A stretch of DNA of 64,000 bases from Adiantum capillus-veneris (GCA_014529385.2 CM043958.1:118913018-118977017); one strand, 5' to 3'. Shown: positions 22,510-34,550, counted from the stretch's first letter. Translations and numbers: made by a program. Notes: generated by a model from the sequence alone, not told the origin.

Positions 22510-22648
22510 ATTTAAGCTCAAACAATCTATACTTGAACAAAGAGTAGCCTTCATTGACTTGTCTCTCATTTATGTTACTAACATCACAAAGAGCCGTGAG
22601 AAAAAGGAGCCAACCATTATTCACCATGGATCTAACAAAGAAAAGTGA

Positions 22649-23110
22649 TTTTTTTTTCCCAAACTCATAATTGTGAGTGGATGTATTAAATTCTTCTAGA
22701 GTTCCTTCAAGAAATATACAAACCCACCTCAAGCTCATGTCGAGCCTTGAGTGACAGATAGTTACAACAGAGCCTAACCAGCCGTACCACATATCGAACT
22801 AATAACTAACCTTTACACAAGACGGCTCGATCGGATGGCGAGACACACTCTAATGCAATCATCCAAGCTTTGTCCTTTTTCCATTGCAAATATTATTTCC
22901 TTACTTTCCTGTACTATCTCTAAAAAGCTAGCCACAATTAGGTCACTGTCAAAAACTCGGCGGTTCCTGGCCTTCCAAAGGTTACTAAAGAAGCAGTATC
23001 TGACATTTTGAGTACATACTAGCAGCACAAGATTTCGAAAATGTTTCCCACCAAGGCACAGATCCTTCTTAAATAATCCTATCTTCCATGTTCTTTGCAT
23101 CCATTTGCAA
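22649..23110 (-). pseudogene. 5'-truncated LINE, second copy
   Basis: The minus strand 22813-23100 encodes MQRTWKIGLFKKDL, then YCFFSNLWKARNRRVFDSDL, parallel to the copy at 12216-13020 (IQRTWKI, YYFFHHIWQARNRHMFEGDL). The 3' UTRs also match (CACTCACAATTATGAG; GGCTCGACATGAGCTTGAGG), and both end in poly-A, here T bases 22649-22657. It is shorter at the 5' end than the first copy. Confidence 0.8.
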
Positions 23111-23458
23111 ACCTTCCGAGTCTTAAGTGAGTAAGTGAAGGCTGAGGTTAGGAAATGAAAAGACCCATGAAGGTGAAAAGAAAAGGCTTTTTGTGTCCAT
23201 ATAAAGAGGTGGTCGACATCTCATTTGAGAGTTTTCTTCTCTTTAAGTGTCCTTGCACCATGTACTTGCACTATACACGTAGTGAATTTTTTTTTTTTTT
23301 TAAGCCATTAGGAATACCTTACACTAGCTATTTTAGAGTGTATTTACGTAACGTTTGGAAATCAAAGTCATGGTGATGCTATAAAGTCCGTGGGGTAATA
23401 CTAATGTTATAGTATTTGTATTAACGTGTCTAGTGTCATAGGATCCAAATTTAGGGGG

Positions 23459-23545
23459 GTTTTCTCTAGGTGGTTGCACGCATGTCCTCCCATGGGTTTT
23501 CTCTAGGTGGTTTTCTCTAGGTGGTTGCACGCATGTCCTCCCATG
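23459..23545. repeat. Tandem duplication of about 38-50 bp
   Basis: GTTTTCTCTAGGTGGTTGCA and CGCATGTCCTCCCATGG occur twice, with an extra TTTTCTCTAGGTGG copy in between. It lies immediately before a CT/AC microsatellite. Confidence 0.8.
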
Positions 23546-23566
23546 GGTATCAATGAACCCCCCAGG

Positions 23567-23570
<4 letters not shown>

Positions 23571-23639
<69 letters not shown>

Positions 23640-23640
23640 T
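23571..23640. repeat. Compound (CT)n(AC)n microsatellite
   Basis: About 24 CT units pass directly into about 11 AC units. Confidence 0.95.
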
Positions 23641-23717
23641 ATTTTCTCTAGTCTTTTTCTATTTACTCTCACTATGCTCTTCCTTTGTCTTCCTATATTT
23701 CACTCTCATCCCATAGT

Positions 23718-23720
<3 letters not shown>

Positions 23721-23770
<50 letters not shown>
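23721..23770. repeat. (CT)n microsatellite
   Basis: About 25 uninterrupted CT units, 80 bases after the previous tract. Confidence 0.95.
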
Positions 23771-23775
<5 letters not shown>

Positions 23776-23984
23776 CCACTATTTTCCTCAAAGAAGTCTC
23801 AATTTTCTTTTGATTTTCATCATTTTCAATTTTTTACCATGGATTCAACAAGATATAGCTTGGCAAATCAATGTTATCTCTACGTCTCAACAACATCCTC
23901 CTCATTGTACGTTTTCTTAAGAACATTCATCAAGACTTAAGAAAACACTTTCTATTTGTAGTTTACTAGGTTAAGAGCACAAAT

Positions 23985-24245
23985 CCCCTCTTTTAAGAGC
24001 TTAATTATAGCTTTTAAGTCTCCCAAAATCAGCCCTTGGAGTGTGGTCATTACGGCAACTTGTCATACATAATGTGAGCCCATGGAGACTCTCTATCTAT
24101 ATAGATAGAGACCTAAATGTACTTCCTCTTTTAAGAGCCTAATATCAGCTTCCAAATCTCCCCAAATCAGCCCTTAGGTCGTGGCCATATATTCTTACTT
24201 CTCATACATAATATAAGCCCTTAAAGGCTCTCTATCTTTGTAAAT
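23985..24245. repeat. Diverged tandem duplication, about 130-bp unit
   Basis: Both units contain CCTCTTTTAAGAGC, TAAT.TAGCTT, AAATCAGCCCTT, TCTCATACATAAT and CTCTCTATCT in the same order. No coding sense is apparent. Confidence 0.7.
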
Positions 24246-27200
24246 GGATGCCTAGACAGTCTATTTTTACGTTAATTCAATCTTATTTTACTTAATATCC
24301 TACTTGTGTCCTTGTGTATTTATGATGAACGGTAGCCACTCAGTATCAACCATAAATTCCATCAATTGGTACCAAAGTCTAGTATTTGTGGTATAGGATC
24401 TAGCAAAATAATTATAGTCATTGTCTTATGAAAGACCCTGCACTATGATGTGAAGAACTACCGGCTTGATGGCATAGCAAGAAATCGGGAGGCTTCTAGA
24501 AGTATAGAAAGCCTTGGATGCAGTCTTGTCTTACTGTGATAAAACTCGTTGGGAAAAGAATGACCTCCTTAACTTCAAGAAAGAGCTCAATAGATTTAAG
24601 TAAGCTATGACAAATGCTTAAAGCTCAAAGTGCTTCACACACTTCATGGTAATTGTTGTCAATTATAATTATGCTACGTTACTTTTAACACTTTTGCATA
24701 AATTGAATTCACTTTTCTGTGTAGCATATCTTCTACAATCACTCTCCTTGGTTTACACAGAAATATGGGGCTTGTCAATGTGGTCAACCCAATGTATGGA
24801 GACTGAGCAAGAACCAAGTTTTTCAAACACGCTAGACATGAAAGAGGAGCACAAAATGTTGATAGCTTGCTTGAAGGATTCCATTGGTTTTACAGACAAG
24901 TGTGGCATAGAAAAAAAACACTAAAAGCTAAAACTTTAGAAGAGAATTCAGACACTGCTACAACTATACAAAGGAGTAGGCAAAAAAGAAAAGATGCATA
25001 ACATAGGTCATCTACAAGTAAAAGGTTTTCGCAATGTTCTACCACTAGAGAGAGACAAAGAAGTAGCTATTCTCTTAGATAAGTCAAAGCATTTGATTAT
25101 CACCATGTTATTCATCACCTTGGTTTCTGTGCCAAGAAAGGAACCTATCAATTGCTCCATCGCCCTTTTTCATTTTCAACATTTTGTACACTCCTTGCGA
25201 TCAAAAAATTAACATAAGAAGATGCAATGGCAAGAATCATTATAGGATTTCTTTATGTGGGCCATTGCACATTCAACTCCATTCATCATGGTTGCAACAA
25301 TTGTGGCATTGTCAAATGTAGGCAATCCAAACTTGCCACCGTTGGCATTCAGAGGGAAATCAAAGTGCCACGCTCATTTTGATTTGGTACCTCATATGGC
25401 CATTGAAGTAGATGTCCCTTGCAACAACATCAGCCAATGGATAGCCAACACCCAAGGTTGTTGATGTCCAGATGAATCGCTTCAAAGGTGTTTGTAAAAG
25501 ACTCCACTGGATTCTACTCCACAAAATTTGATGGGAAACTATTTACAAATTAGCCAAAGGACAAATCCATAGAATTTAGACTCTCGGTGTAAGATTAACA
25601 AGATACAACAATATAGAAATTGGGATATCTACAATCAATAGGAAACCTTATTTCATGCAAGGAGGTATCAAGTTTTAACTAAACTATAGTGTGGACACAT
25701 TGGACCTTGGGTAACCACATTTCTTCTGAGCTCCTTTTTAATTCTCTGCGCCTTCCAATGGAGTGTTATCATGAAGTCACGTGTTTGTTAAGAGACCTTC
25801 TGAGGACCCCTTGTGCTGAGATGCATGGTCACCAACATAAGCCAACATTTGATTATGCCTCACTATCCATTCTTGTCTCGCACATTGTTGCAAGATGTTG
25901 CTTTTGGAATGCCATGCACTTGAAAGCTACCGCAGAAAAAATGTGTAGCATCAAGTTGCACAAAGGAAAACTAGATTAGCTCTTGCACAATACAAACTAG
26001 ACAGAAGCTTATAGGGCTTATAAGTTCTTTCCAAGCAGAGGAACCTTAGGAATATGGTTGTTGTCAATGACTTGATTTGCTGCACCTTCCACATCCTAAT
26101 ACATGCTCAAGGGTCTGTATTGTGCAGTGCAAGAGATCAAGTAATCGACATCTGCACTCCCTTGGGAGACAAGCAACAAGTGACGAAAGATTACTCTTGC
26201 ACAATCTACTCTATCATATCGAGGATCATATGCAAAAGAAATGGATGCCACTACATAGGGCTCACAAAAGAATACAAGAAAAAAAATGGCGACACACATC
26301 CAAAAATGTGTCCCAACCAAAAAATGGCACCATAAAGGCTATGGTCAGGTAAGCACCAATATTCAAGAATATATAACTCGTGCAACCATGCTGACAAGAG
26401 CATGGTTGCAAAAGATTGTTGCATAGTTATTACATGACAAATAACTAGCCAAATGTGACCATGGAGGAGGCTTATTTGTCATTAAAAGTGATTACAACCA
26501 TTGCCTCAATAACGTTACGACTCAATTATAATGAACCAGCTCTCTAACCATGTTCCTCATCCCCCCCTCTCCAATATCTATACTATCTTTAGGTGACCTC
26601 CACACACAGGGGTAACTGCTCTTTTGAGTTGCACAAGCATGGTTGATTTTTGACAGGCAACCCTTTCCTTCTAATTTCACAGATTTTGTATGTTTTGGGT
26701 AATTTAAAATTGCGGCAACTCAATCTTTTAACTGTAGAAAACGGACTAAACACCCCAAAACAGGTAAAATGCCCATCAAAAATCAACCCTTTCACCGCCG
26801 CACAAGCATAAGGCATGAGGTGAACCTTTAAAAGTTGTTTGATGGTGAGTGTAGCCACATCTGCCATCAGAAGAACCTCTCACGTTTATATATATTACAG
26901 CTCAAATTTTAATAGAGTGACTGAAATCAATCCTTGTTCAGATTTTCGATGCGTAGGTAAAAATAACATTCCGGATGCCGAACCTGAGAAGGGTGTAAGT
27001 GCATTTGAGCTTCAAGAATTGAAAAAGAACTATCTTAAAAGTACTGCCAAAATTTTAGCTTCTCTCCATCAATAGAGCACCTTTTTTTTTCCCAATTGAC
27101 CTATAAAAATATGCAGTTAGCCCCAGATTGGTTAATGGAAAATAATCAGTCATCGACCCTCTGCACATCCACTCCAAACTTGCATCTAGAGGAGTGCTCA

Positions 27201-28093
27201 AAAAACAAACCTCGGTTAAGCGTAAGCCCCACCTACAAAATTTAAGATTTACCTTTAATTTTTTATTTGAAGGTCAAAAAACCTATAAAATTTAGAGAAA
27301 TGTAAGTGTAGAAACCGTCAAATATAGTCAACTTCACATTTCTCATAATTAGGATTTCCCAGTTTTTGGGAAAATTTCTTTTTTTCAAGCACTGATATAG
27401 AGGCTACTTGTAAACTTACCGAAGCAAGAAAGCTTTAAAAAAAGGCTCATAGTCTCTAAAAGGTGAGCTTGTGAATGGCACAACAGCACACTACAACAGG
27501 TAGTCGTTCATGGAGATTTAACAAGGACTACCAAAAGCAGAAAATCCACACAATTGACTCGTTTTGGAACTTATGACGAGGATTATGTATGAACTACACT
27601 GCCTACGGCATAGGTATTAATGGATAATTATTAACAGAACAAAATTCTTACGAGGTCGGAAGGCTCAGTTGACAATGTCTTACCTTCATCCATGAGAGAA
27701 GAAGCCTTATTACATTGTGTCAAGCGAGGCCACAGTCGCCACAGCCATGAGGGATCTGGTTTGATAAAAGCTCTAACGTTCCAGGGCATCCCTTTAAACC
27801 CCGCGCACTGCATCATGAATCCGCTTCTCACATGTGCTCATTCAGTTCCAAGTATTATTTGTTTACAACCTATTAAGTCCAAGAAGCCCTTTCCCCATTT
27901 GCTTCTTCATCATCTGCTTGAAGGCTCTTCAAATCTCCAATTCAATGTCGCATCTTCAAAGGTTAGCGTGGCCCAAAAGCTATGGACCAATAACAGACAG
28001 TTTGAATGTCCACTGCTCGCATGACTTCCTAGACTCCTTTCCCAAAGCAGACATTGGCCTCTGCAAAAATAATTCACAGACCTTTTCTCTCCA
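24246..28093. other. Unassigned DNA downstream of the CCCH gene
   Basis: Several open frames of 60-110 codons occur on both strands, but none shows a domain I recognise, a conserved motif or a gene-like arrangement. A weak primer-binding-like TGGTACCAAAGTC at about 24366 hints at an old LTR element, but no coding remnant could be tied to it. Confidence 0.4.
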
Positions 28094-28099
28094 TTTATT
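28094..28099 (-). terminator. Candidate polyadenylation signal of the CCCH gene
   Basis: AATAAA on the minus strand, about 270 bases after the stop codon. The position suits a plant 3' UTR, but the motif is common by chance in AT-rich DNA. Confidence 0.3.
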
Positions 28100-28369
28100 A
28101 AGGATCGTTGTCTTTTCTTGGTAAAAGAGAAGAATTCCTTTAGAACCAAAAAATGGATGGTTTGTTTTTTGATGTTTTGTAATTTGGCACATGCATCATC
28201 AATGGCAATCAAGTCATAAAAATGTATGGGCTTTTTGGTTGATGCCCTCAGGGACCTCCTGATCGCACTTGCTCACCGTGGCACGCAGCACCATGTGCCT
28301 TGTCTGCTGTGTTGCACAAGTGGATAAGATTAAAGCTAAATCTTCTATATGACCAGAGAAATTTCCATG

Positions 28370-31300
28370 TCAAGAAGAGCCACGGTGCACGTCCATTGTT
28401 TGAAGACCTGCTTGTGTAGCATCCCCTTCTTCCAGCATCTCTCTTGAATATGGTTGCCCATGGGCATCGATGGGAAGCTCTGATGAAGATGGACCAGCAG
28501 GCCCAGACAGAGGGCCCATATGACCCATTGCGTACGGATTTGATATGCTCATGTCCATGCGTACTTGAGGGAATGTTGCTGGCATGAAGGAGTGGTCAAA
28601 TTTGCATGCAGCTCCAAACTTGCAATAGCCAAAACGGCTGTAGAAAGTGCATGGAGGAGCTCCCTGTTTGTCAAACTCTATCAATTCAATGATGCCCGAT
28701 TTAACAAGACTAACAAAGAATGCATACACAACCAAGAAAAATACGAGCACATTGACTGCCAGTAGAGAGAGAGAGTCTCACAATGCATCAAGCATGCAGA
28801 GACCCCCAAACTTATGACACTACCCAAAAGACCCAATCCATATCAGTACTCCAATGCACTGTTCCTCATACATCATGCATGTACATGCACCCACCCACGG
28901 CACTAGGCCATAAAATTCTTATTAATGATAGCCCATCTTATCAACAGAGAATAAAGCCCGTACAGCAGCTGCTAAATGATGCTGACAGACCAAGAACAAG
29001 AAAATTTCATACCGGTCTTAAGGGCAGCCCCATAGAGCTGAAAAAGCTAGCTGGCATTGACATATTTCGGTCCCTTGGATGATGATACCTGCATTGTGAC
29101 CCAAATTTGCATTCCCCTGTTCTCATGTAATATTGACACTCTGGCTCCCCAGGCCTTTCTGGATAAGGCTCCTCCCGAAGACCAGAAGCCGATGGAGATG
29201 GAGGCGTTGGCAACCTCATAGACGTTGAGCCGGGCATAAAGGGTGATAGCAATCCAACAGCCACAGGCTCCTGGGGGGGTACTGCTGCACCGTATATGTA
29301 GCCACCTGGCATTGCTTGTTGCTGTCCTTCTTGCATTGAGAGGGGAACCTTGACAACAAATGACATGCTTTAAGGCAAACTTCAATGGGGTGGTAAGGCC
29401 AGTGCCCAATACTTTCTTTGATCTATATTCAAATGGGTGCACTTTAAATCTTCTCCTGTGGCTGTGTGTGCACGTATGTATGGGCAAATGCATCTGTTTG
29501 AGCCATTGCAAATTTCTCTCTCCACTTTCTCCAGTGAGAGGGTGCACGCGTACACACACCTTTATGAAGATTTTTTACATATATGTACTTTGTAATTTGC
29601 ACACATAATATGGATGTATATCTTTGGAACTTGGTCACATAAAACATGTTGTCATTTTGCAGTATTGATCACACACACTTAATACACATCCAAGTACAGC
29701 TAACTATGCACACACTAAAAATTTTGGCACGAATATACCTGGTAAGGACTCCACTGATGAGGGACAGAAACTGGGGACTGTGGTACAAGTATAGGGGGAA
29801 TAGAGGGGCCAGGGAGGCGAGGAGATGGTAAGTAAACAGGTCTTGGCATAGGCCAAGGATATAGCTGAGGAACATTCCCTGTTCCAGGAGGGGCCCCCGG
29901 GAACATAGGTGAACCTGGCATGGACATCAGCGGAGGTGGATGGTTGAACTTGCATGTGGGTCCAAACTTGCAATTTCCAGTCCTCAAGTAGTATGCGCAA
30001 TCCTTTTCACCCTGCAAATAAAAACGATTCTATCACCCCTTACCAATGTTCCTTTGCAAACCACCATTCCAGATACCCATGACATTACATGCATGTGCGC
30101 ACTCAGCAAGTAGCTTTCAAGAGTAAGCAAAGGATATTGACCTAAATGAATCTAGGATACACCCAGATTCACACCTTTAAAGGACGCGAGGAATAGACCC
30201 ATGGTAGTCATCCATAATAACGATATAACCATCAGCTTCATCATGCATAGTATTGGCTAGATACTACAACATCCCCTACTAATGTCGTCCGTGCCCAGTG
30301 GCAGGTGCAGAGCTAGGTACCAATATATGCTCTGACACTCACAGCACACCACACACGCACGCATGCGTGCACATACAAGCATACATCCATACAAGGATCT
30401 GTGTGATGAGTTTCTGTCATAACTCTAGAGATGCAGGGAAGACTCAGTAATAATGAAGCCTAGCACTACAAGAAGCATTAAATAGGAAGAGTTCATCTGA
30501 CAATAAGGTAGTTGATAGAAAATATGCACCACTGAAGATAGAAAGAATGAACACAATATCAACTGGTCATGGCTCGGACAAAACTTCACATTGTGATGTC
30601 AGCATGTCTGCTATACAACTGCCAACTTACCCAAATCGGAGAACACGTGCGCAGATCAGACGCAATTGCGCTCTTCCAGGGGGAAAAAAAAAATACCATA
30701 TCCTTAACTGCATTTGTGCTAAGACGGACAATGCATAATCATTACAAACTAGGTCAGCTTTCAATACATAAACTTGGACAGATTCATTTACCGGTCTCAA
30801 CGGCAAATTGAGCACGTTCAATTGAGCTCTTCCTGCAGATCCAGCCCTTTCACGTGGATGATGGTATTTACAAGATGGTCCAAATTTGCAGGTACCAGTT
30901 TTTAGGTAATACTGCAAGAGATTTACTTAGGAGCTTGAAACAGATATCATCAATCCATTCAGCGAAAAATATAATGTAGCCTCCTACCTGGCATTCTGGC
31001 TGACCTGGCCTTTCAGGGTACTCCCCTCTATTGCGGCTTGGCAAGACCTGCAGCAATACAAGAAGTCTTTGAGAAAATCAAATGTGCAGCTTGTACGATG
31101 CCCTCACTACCAATGTACCACATTCTGATTTTCAAGGCAAATCTTCATCTTAAATCACAGAGAAGGATCAGTCTCTAGCACACAAAAGGTAAATCTAAGA
31201 CTAGCCCCTTACGCTCCATCAAGCCACACCTGCCCAATAAAGGTTGCATTTACACCAAAAGACTGGCATTGTACAAGACAACTTTTAATTACAAGGAGAA

Positions 31301-31644
31301 CTCTTACAAGCCTCCGGCTCGGTGGATGATTAAATTTACAATTGGCTCCGAAGCCACAAAGCCCAGTCCGCATGTAGTAGGGGCAATCAGGCTCACCACT
31401 TCGCTCGGGATATGGGGGGTCCACACCCTCCTCTCGTTGAAAGGACAGCCTCCACATCGCCTCTGGGGCCAATGAGCATAAAAGCAAGATAAACAACATT
31501 CATGGAGCTGTGAAGTATTCAACCAAAACTGATCAATCCAACCATGATATGTACATGTCCCATACCAAAATGTGCATATCATCCAATGACTATATAAATA
31601 ATGCAGAAAATCAAATTACAGGATTCTGGTTCTGACCAGGACAT

Positions 31645-31733
<89 letters not shown>

Positions 31734-31751
31734 CATGTTGTGCCATCTATG

Positions 31752-31803
<52 letters not shown>

Positions 31804-31994
31804 GGTGCAAAAATTACATGAAATAGCGATTCAAACAAGGGGCTTTCCCTACCGTCCAGACCGGTCTCTCCAGCAATGGGAGCTACCTGCTGCTGCTGCT
31901 GTTGCTGCCATTCTGGACGAAGAGCCAGGGGATTAGAGCTTGTGGTCTGTAGAGAAGATTCACTGGAGGACAACTGAGGGTTAACGTATTCCAT
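28370..31994 (-). CDS. CCCH zinc-finger protein, plant ZFN type, seven coding exons
   Basis: Coding exons on the minus strand: 31994-31853, 31462-31308, 31047-30988, 30911-30792, 30011-29739, 29348-29013 and 28663-28370. All six introns have GT-AG ends, and the joined frame gives 459 residues. Five CX8CX5CX3H fingers lie at about residues 74-93, 118-137, 164-183, 321-340 and 367-386, the 3+2 spacing of plant ZFN proteins. Each finger region carries (Y)PERxGxPxC or RPGEKDC-like lead-ins. A glutamine run is at residues 30-36 and a Pro-rich linker lies between fingers 3 and 4. The ATG is fixed by an in-frame TGA 15 bases upstream. ZFN proteins are nuclear and bind RNA or DNA. Which of these this one does is not visible. 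Intron 1 follows phase 1, the others phase 0. No break was seen, so it is probably functional. Confidence 0.92.
31648..31802. repeat. Compound (GT)n-(GA)n-(GT)n inside intron 1 of the CCCH gene
   Basis: About 23 GT units, about 14 GA units, a short spacer and about 22 GT units lie within the 390-base first intron. Read on the sense (minus) strand they are AC, CT and AC runs, the CT run adding pyrimidine-rich sequence to the intron. Confidence 0.95.
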
Positions 31995-32031
31995 GAGACA
32001 TGGAAATCAGATCAGCCACGGCAAAGCCGAT

Positions 32032-32128
32032 CTGCAGAGCAGAATGACCCAGAAGGAGGTACTGCTTCAAAAGCTATGTGCATAACCGACAGGAAGCACA
32101 ATGAGACAAACAGTAAGAAGGCACTCAC
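32032..32128 (-). other. Candidate 5' UTR intron of the CCCH gene
   Basis: The minus strand has a strong donor (TTCTT followed by GTGAGT, GT at 32128-32127) and an acceptor after a pyrimidine-rich stretch (CTCTGCAG, AG at 32033-32032), 37 bases before the ATG. Leader introns are common in plant genes. Transcript data would be needed to confirm it. Confidence 0.35.
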
Positions 32129-32981
32129 AAGAATTCCTTTGAGATCGTGGGCAATTTACATAATCTCCGGTCCTGGTTATGAAGATGATACTGCACCCAT
32201 GAACACGAAGGGGCGCAGATGGCAGAATGCAAGGAGAGCTTCGGTAGATGTTGGAGTAGACGAAAGCGTGTTCACCCGATATTCACAACCTTCGTCAGAG
32301 AATGGCCATGGAAGACTCGAGATTTTGGTGCTTTACGATCACGTGGGCAATAAACAATAGAGTCGAAATGGCGGAATAAGCAGATGAAAGAGCAATTACA
32401 GATGAAAATGAGAAATGGGCGATGAGAGATCGCGCAAAATTGAGGCTTGGCAGAGCTTCCTCTTTCGCAGGCTATGCCGGAAAGCGAGCTCTGCACACAG
32501 CACACACAGAGTGTATGATACTCCCCGCGAAGAGAGTAAAAAAAAGTGCAATTGAAGAAGACAACGACGAAAAATAGCGAAGGGGGCAAAAAAAAAAGAG
32601 GAAAAATTAAAAAACCGCTACGGACGAGCGGGTTCTTGGGCGCTCAAAACCGCCTATACTGAAAACCGCTTACGATGGTGTAGAAGTAAAACCACCTGGT
32701 TAATCATTTGGCTTTGTAAAGTGTAGTGCACACCGTGAAAATTTACCAATAGTAACGCTCCAAGTGTCGCATGGCAAGTCATACCACGTGTCATCGTGTT
32801 TCACATGAGGTTTAGCTTTTCACCTCACACGTGCTCGTCCCCACCCATTAAATTCTTCCAAGTTTTCGGTTTTTTAAAGGCTTCTCATAATTTCTAATCC
32901 CTTTTCAAATTTATGGTGGAGATTTGATTCACTATGGCCTTTATATAAAGTTGCTAAGTTCCTACCTTTAATGAAATATCC

Positions 32982-32984
<3 letters not shown>
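32129..32984 (-). promoter_or_regulatory. Probable 5' UTR and promoter side of the CCCH gene
   Basis: This contains purine- and A-rich DNA up to about 32620 and then mixed sequence. No clear TATA box in a convincing place was seen. The stretch 32760-32840 (minus) holds several CACGTG-like pieces (ACCACGTGTCAT, CACACGTGCTC on the plus strand), which are G-box-type sites known to bind bZIP and bHLH factors in plants. Whether they act on this gene is inference. Confidence 0.35.
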
Positions 32985-33019
<35 letters not shown>

Positions 33020-33140
33020 AATTTGTCCCTCCAATTGCTCCACACAAAGAATCCTACCTTAAACCTCTCTCTTTCTCTCTCTCTCCACCCCCCAATTTGT
33101 CCCATTGCTTCACACAAAGACTCCTACCTTAAACCTTTGC
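32985..33140. repeat. (CT)n and a duplicated 47-bp block
   Basis: A CT run (about 32985-33018) is followed by two copies of CAATTTGTCCC, CACACAAAGA and TCCTACCTTAAACC, at about 33019-33068 and 33093-33139, separated by a shorter CT run. Confidence 0.85.
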
Positions 33141-33540
33141 CTTTCACAAGTTTTGTGTGCCCCCCTCTCCCTTCCGTTTCTTTTTGTGTGAATGTGTCCG
33201 TGTGCTTAATCCTCTTAACATGTGAACCACAATGGAGAGTAGTTCTCCTTTTCTTTTGATGCTAGCAAGTTGCAACTTCCCTAAGACATGACACAGGCAT
33301 GTGACACCTAGAGTTGGTTTGCCTATGGCAAAAAACACCTCCGATAGCCTATTCAAGCCACGGTTTGTTCGATGTACATGTGTAGCTCATTGCCAAACTT
33401 GTTCGTAACTCCCTATTTCAGCGATGTGCAACTTGCTCCAAAGGCACTTTGCAAGCTTAAAGCACTCTCATCACTTTAATAAAAATCAAAAATAGCTTTT
33501 CTTCTTTCATTTTTTTACTAGGTGAGGGATTTTTTTATTT

Positions 33541-33580
33541 GGCTTTTTTTTTTTGGGGGGGGGGGGAGGGGGGGGGATTT
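33541..33580. repeat. T-run followed by interrupted poly-G
   Basis: About ten T bases, then G runs of 13 and nine broken by one A. It is a possible G-quadruplex former on the plus strand. Confidence 0.9.
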
Positions 33581-33814
33581 AAACGATAAGGTGTACAACA
33601 TAATGTGGAGGCACATCGGCAAAAAACATGCACTTTGAATTGTTCATATGCATGCATCGTCAGAGCAAAGAGCATACATTGATGGTGCATTTGTTACCTT
33701 CCATTATGCAAGATACACTAGGGCAGAGGCGCCAATTAAAAGAAGGACCCCTCTTTAGGACATGTCCTACCCCTAAAAAGTATAACCTAAATGCTCTAAT
33801 TTAGTGACAGCCTA

Positions 33815-33960
33815 AGGCGAGTGATTCCGTGGTTATCTCAGTTGGAATGATCTTGGCCATTAGATCACGTATTTGAGCCTCGTTGGCGCATTCATCTCTA
33901 AACTCCCCCTTGGAGGATGACCCACTTGCTCATGTTTTTGTTAAACAGGAATGCGAAAAA
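33815..33960 (+). mobile_element. SINE-like repeat with tRNA-derived head
   Basis: GGTTATCTCAGTTGG fits the internal Pol III A box of tRNAs with one mismatch, and ATTTGAGCC about 45 bases later fits the B box with two mismatches. The rest does not fold as a tRNA. Plant SINEs have such decayed tRNA heads. The 3' end was not found. Confidence 0.4.
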
Positions 33961-34469
33961 CCTGCTCGATCTTTGTCGTCCGACAGCAAATCGCGATGAG
34001 CTTTTGTTGTAAATACCTCCTGCGTAGGGCTTTCGATTGAGCCCCTCCAAGCTCAAAACGATTCAGCAAACTGCACGCAATGCCTTGCTCAATTTGGGAG
34101 TCACTAAACCGGCTCATGTACCCTCATGGACACTATTTCACTGCTTCAGCTTAATGAAGAGAGAATGCATGGTGATCATGTGTGGGGGCGAGTAGTAATC
34201 CTGCAATCCAAACAAGGCACCATACAAGTCTCAAATGCACTTGAAATTCACAAGAAATGGATGTAGTTTGATAGGCCTAGTGATTCAACGATTCCATTAC
34301 AAGCTTGTTCCTCCACTACTAATCCCAAATCCTTGCAATTTGACCAGTAACATAAGGAAAAGAAAATCGACCACGGGATCACTAAAGGTAACTTTTTAAG
34401 GGATATGTAAATTCTTTACAATAGAAATAAAAGTTTTTCAAAAGAAAAAAATTGATAGCATTCTTTCGC

Positions 34470-34550
34470 AACCATGTAATTTGAACTCGCATCCTAGGAA
34501 AACAAACTTGTGCAATGTTTCACCACCACAAGTAGCCTTCTAATTTGAAT
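34470..34550 (-). mobile_element. SINE-like or tRNA-like sequence
   Basis: On the minus strand, TGTGGTGGTGAAACATTGC resembles an A box and GCGAGTTCAAATTACA is a near-perfect B box (GTTCAAATT). Spacing is about 40 bases. No full cloverleaf could be drawn. Confidence 0.4.

Noticed and set aside
23333-23940. Open frames of 70-100 codons across CT/CA tracts
   Set aside because: They are made of Ser-Leu, Thr-His or Arg-Glu repeats that come from dinucleotide runs and are not genes.
24360-24380. TGGTACCAAAGTC as a primer-binding site
   Set aside because: Only a weak match to TGGTATCAGAGC, and neither a matching LTR pair nor a recognisable gag follows.
29047-29559. 170-codon frame overlapping exon 6 of the CCCH gene
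   Set aside because: It is in another frame on the same strand, lacks any domain, and overlaps the well-supported exon.
31611-31936. Long frames on both strands across intron 1 of the CCCH gene
   Set aside because: They are produced by the GT and GA tracts. Splice sites and the domain structure show the region is intronic.
32272-32589. 105-codon frame upstream of the CCCH gene
   Set aside because: Hydrophobic, repeat-free text without homology I can name. It is more likely untranslated leader or promoter, though an upstream frame cannot be excluded.
34255-34325. Third tRNA-like sequence
   Set aside because: An A-box-like GGCCTAGTGATTC is present, but no acceptable B box at the right distance.
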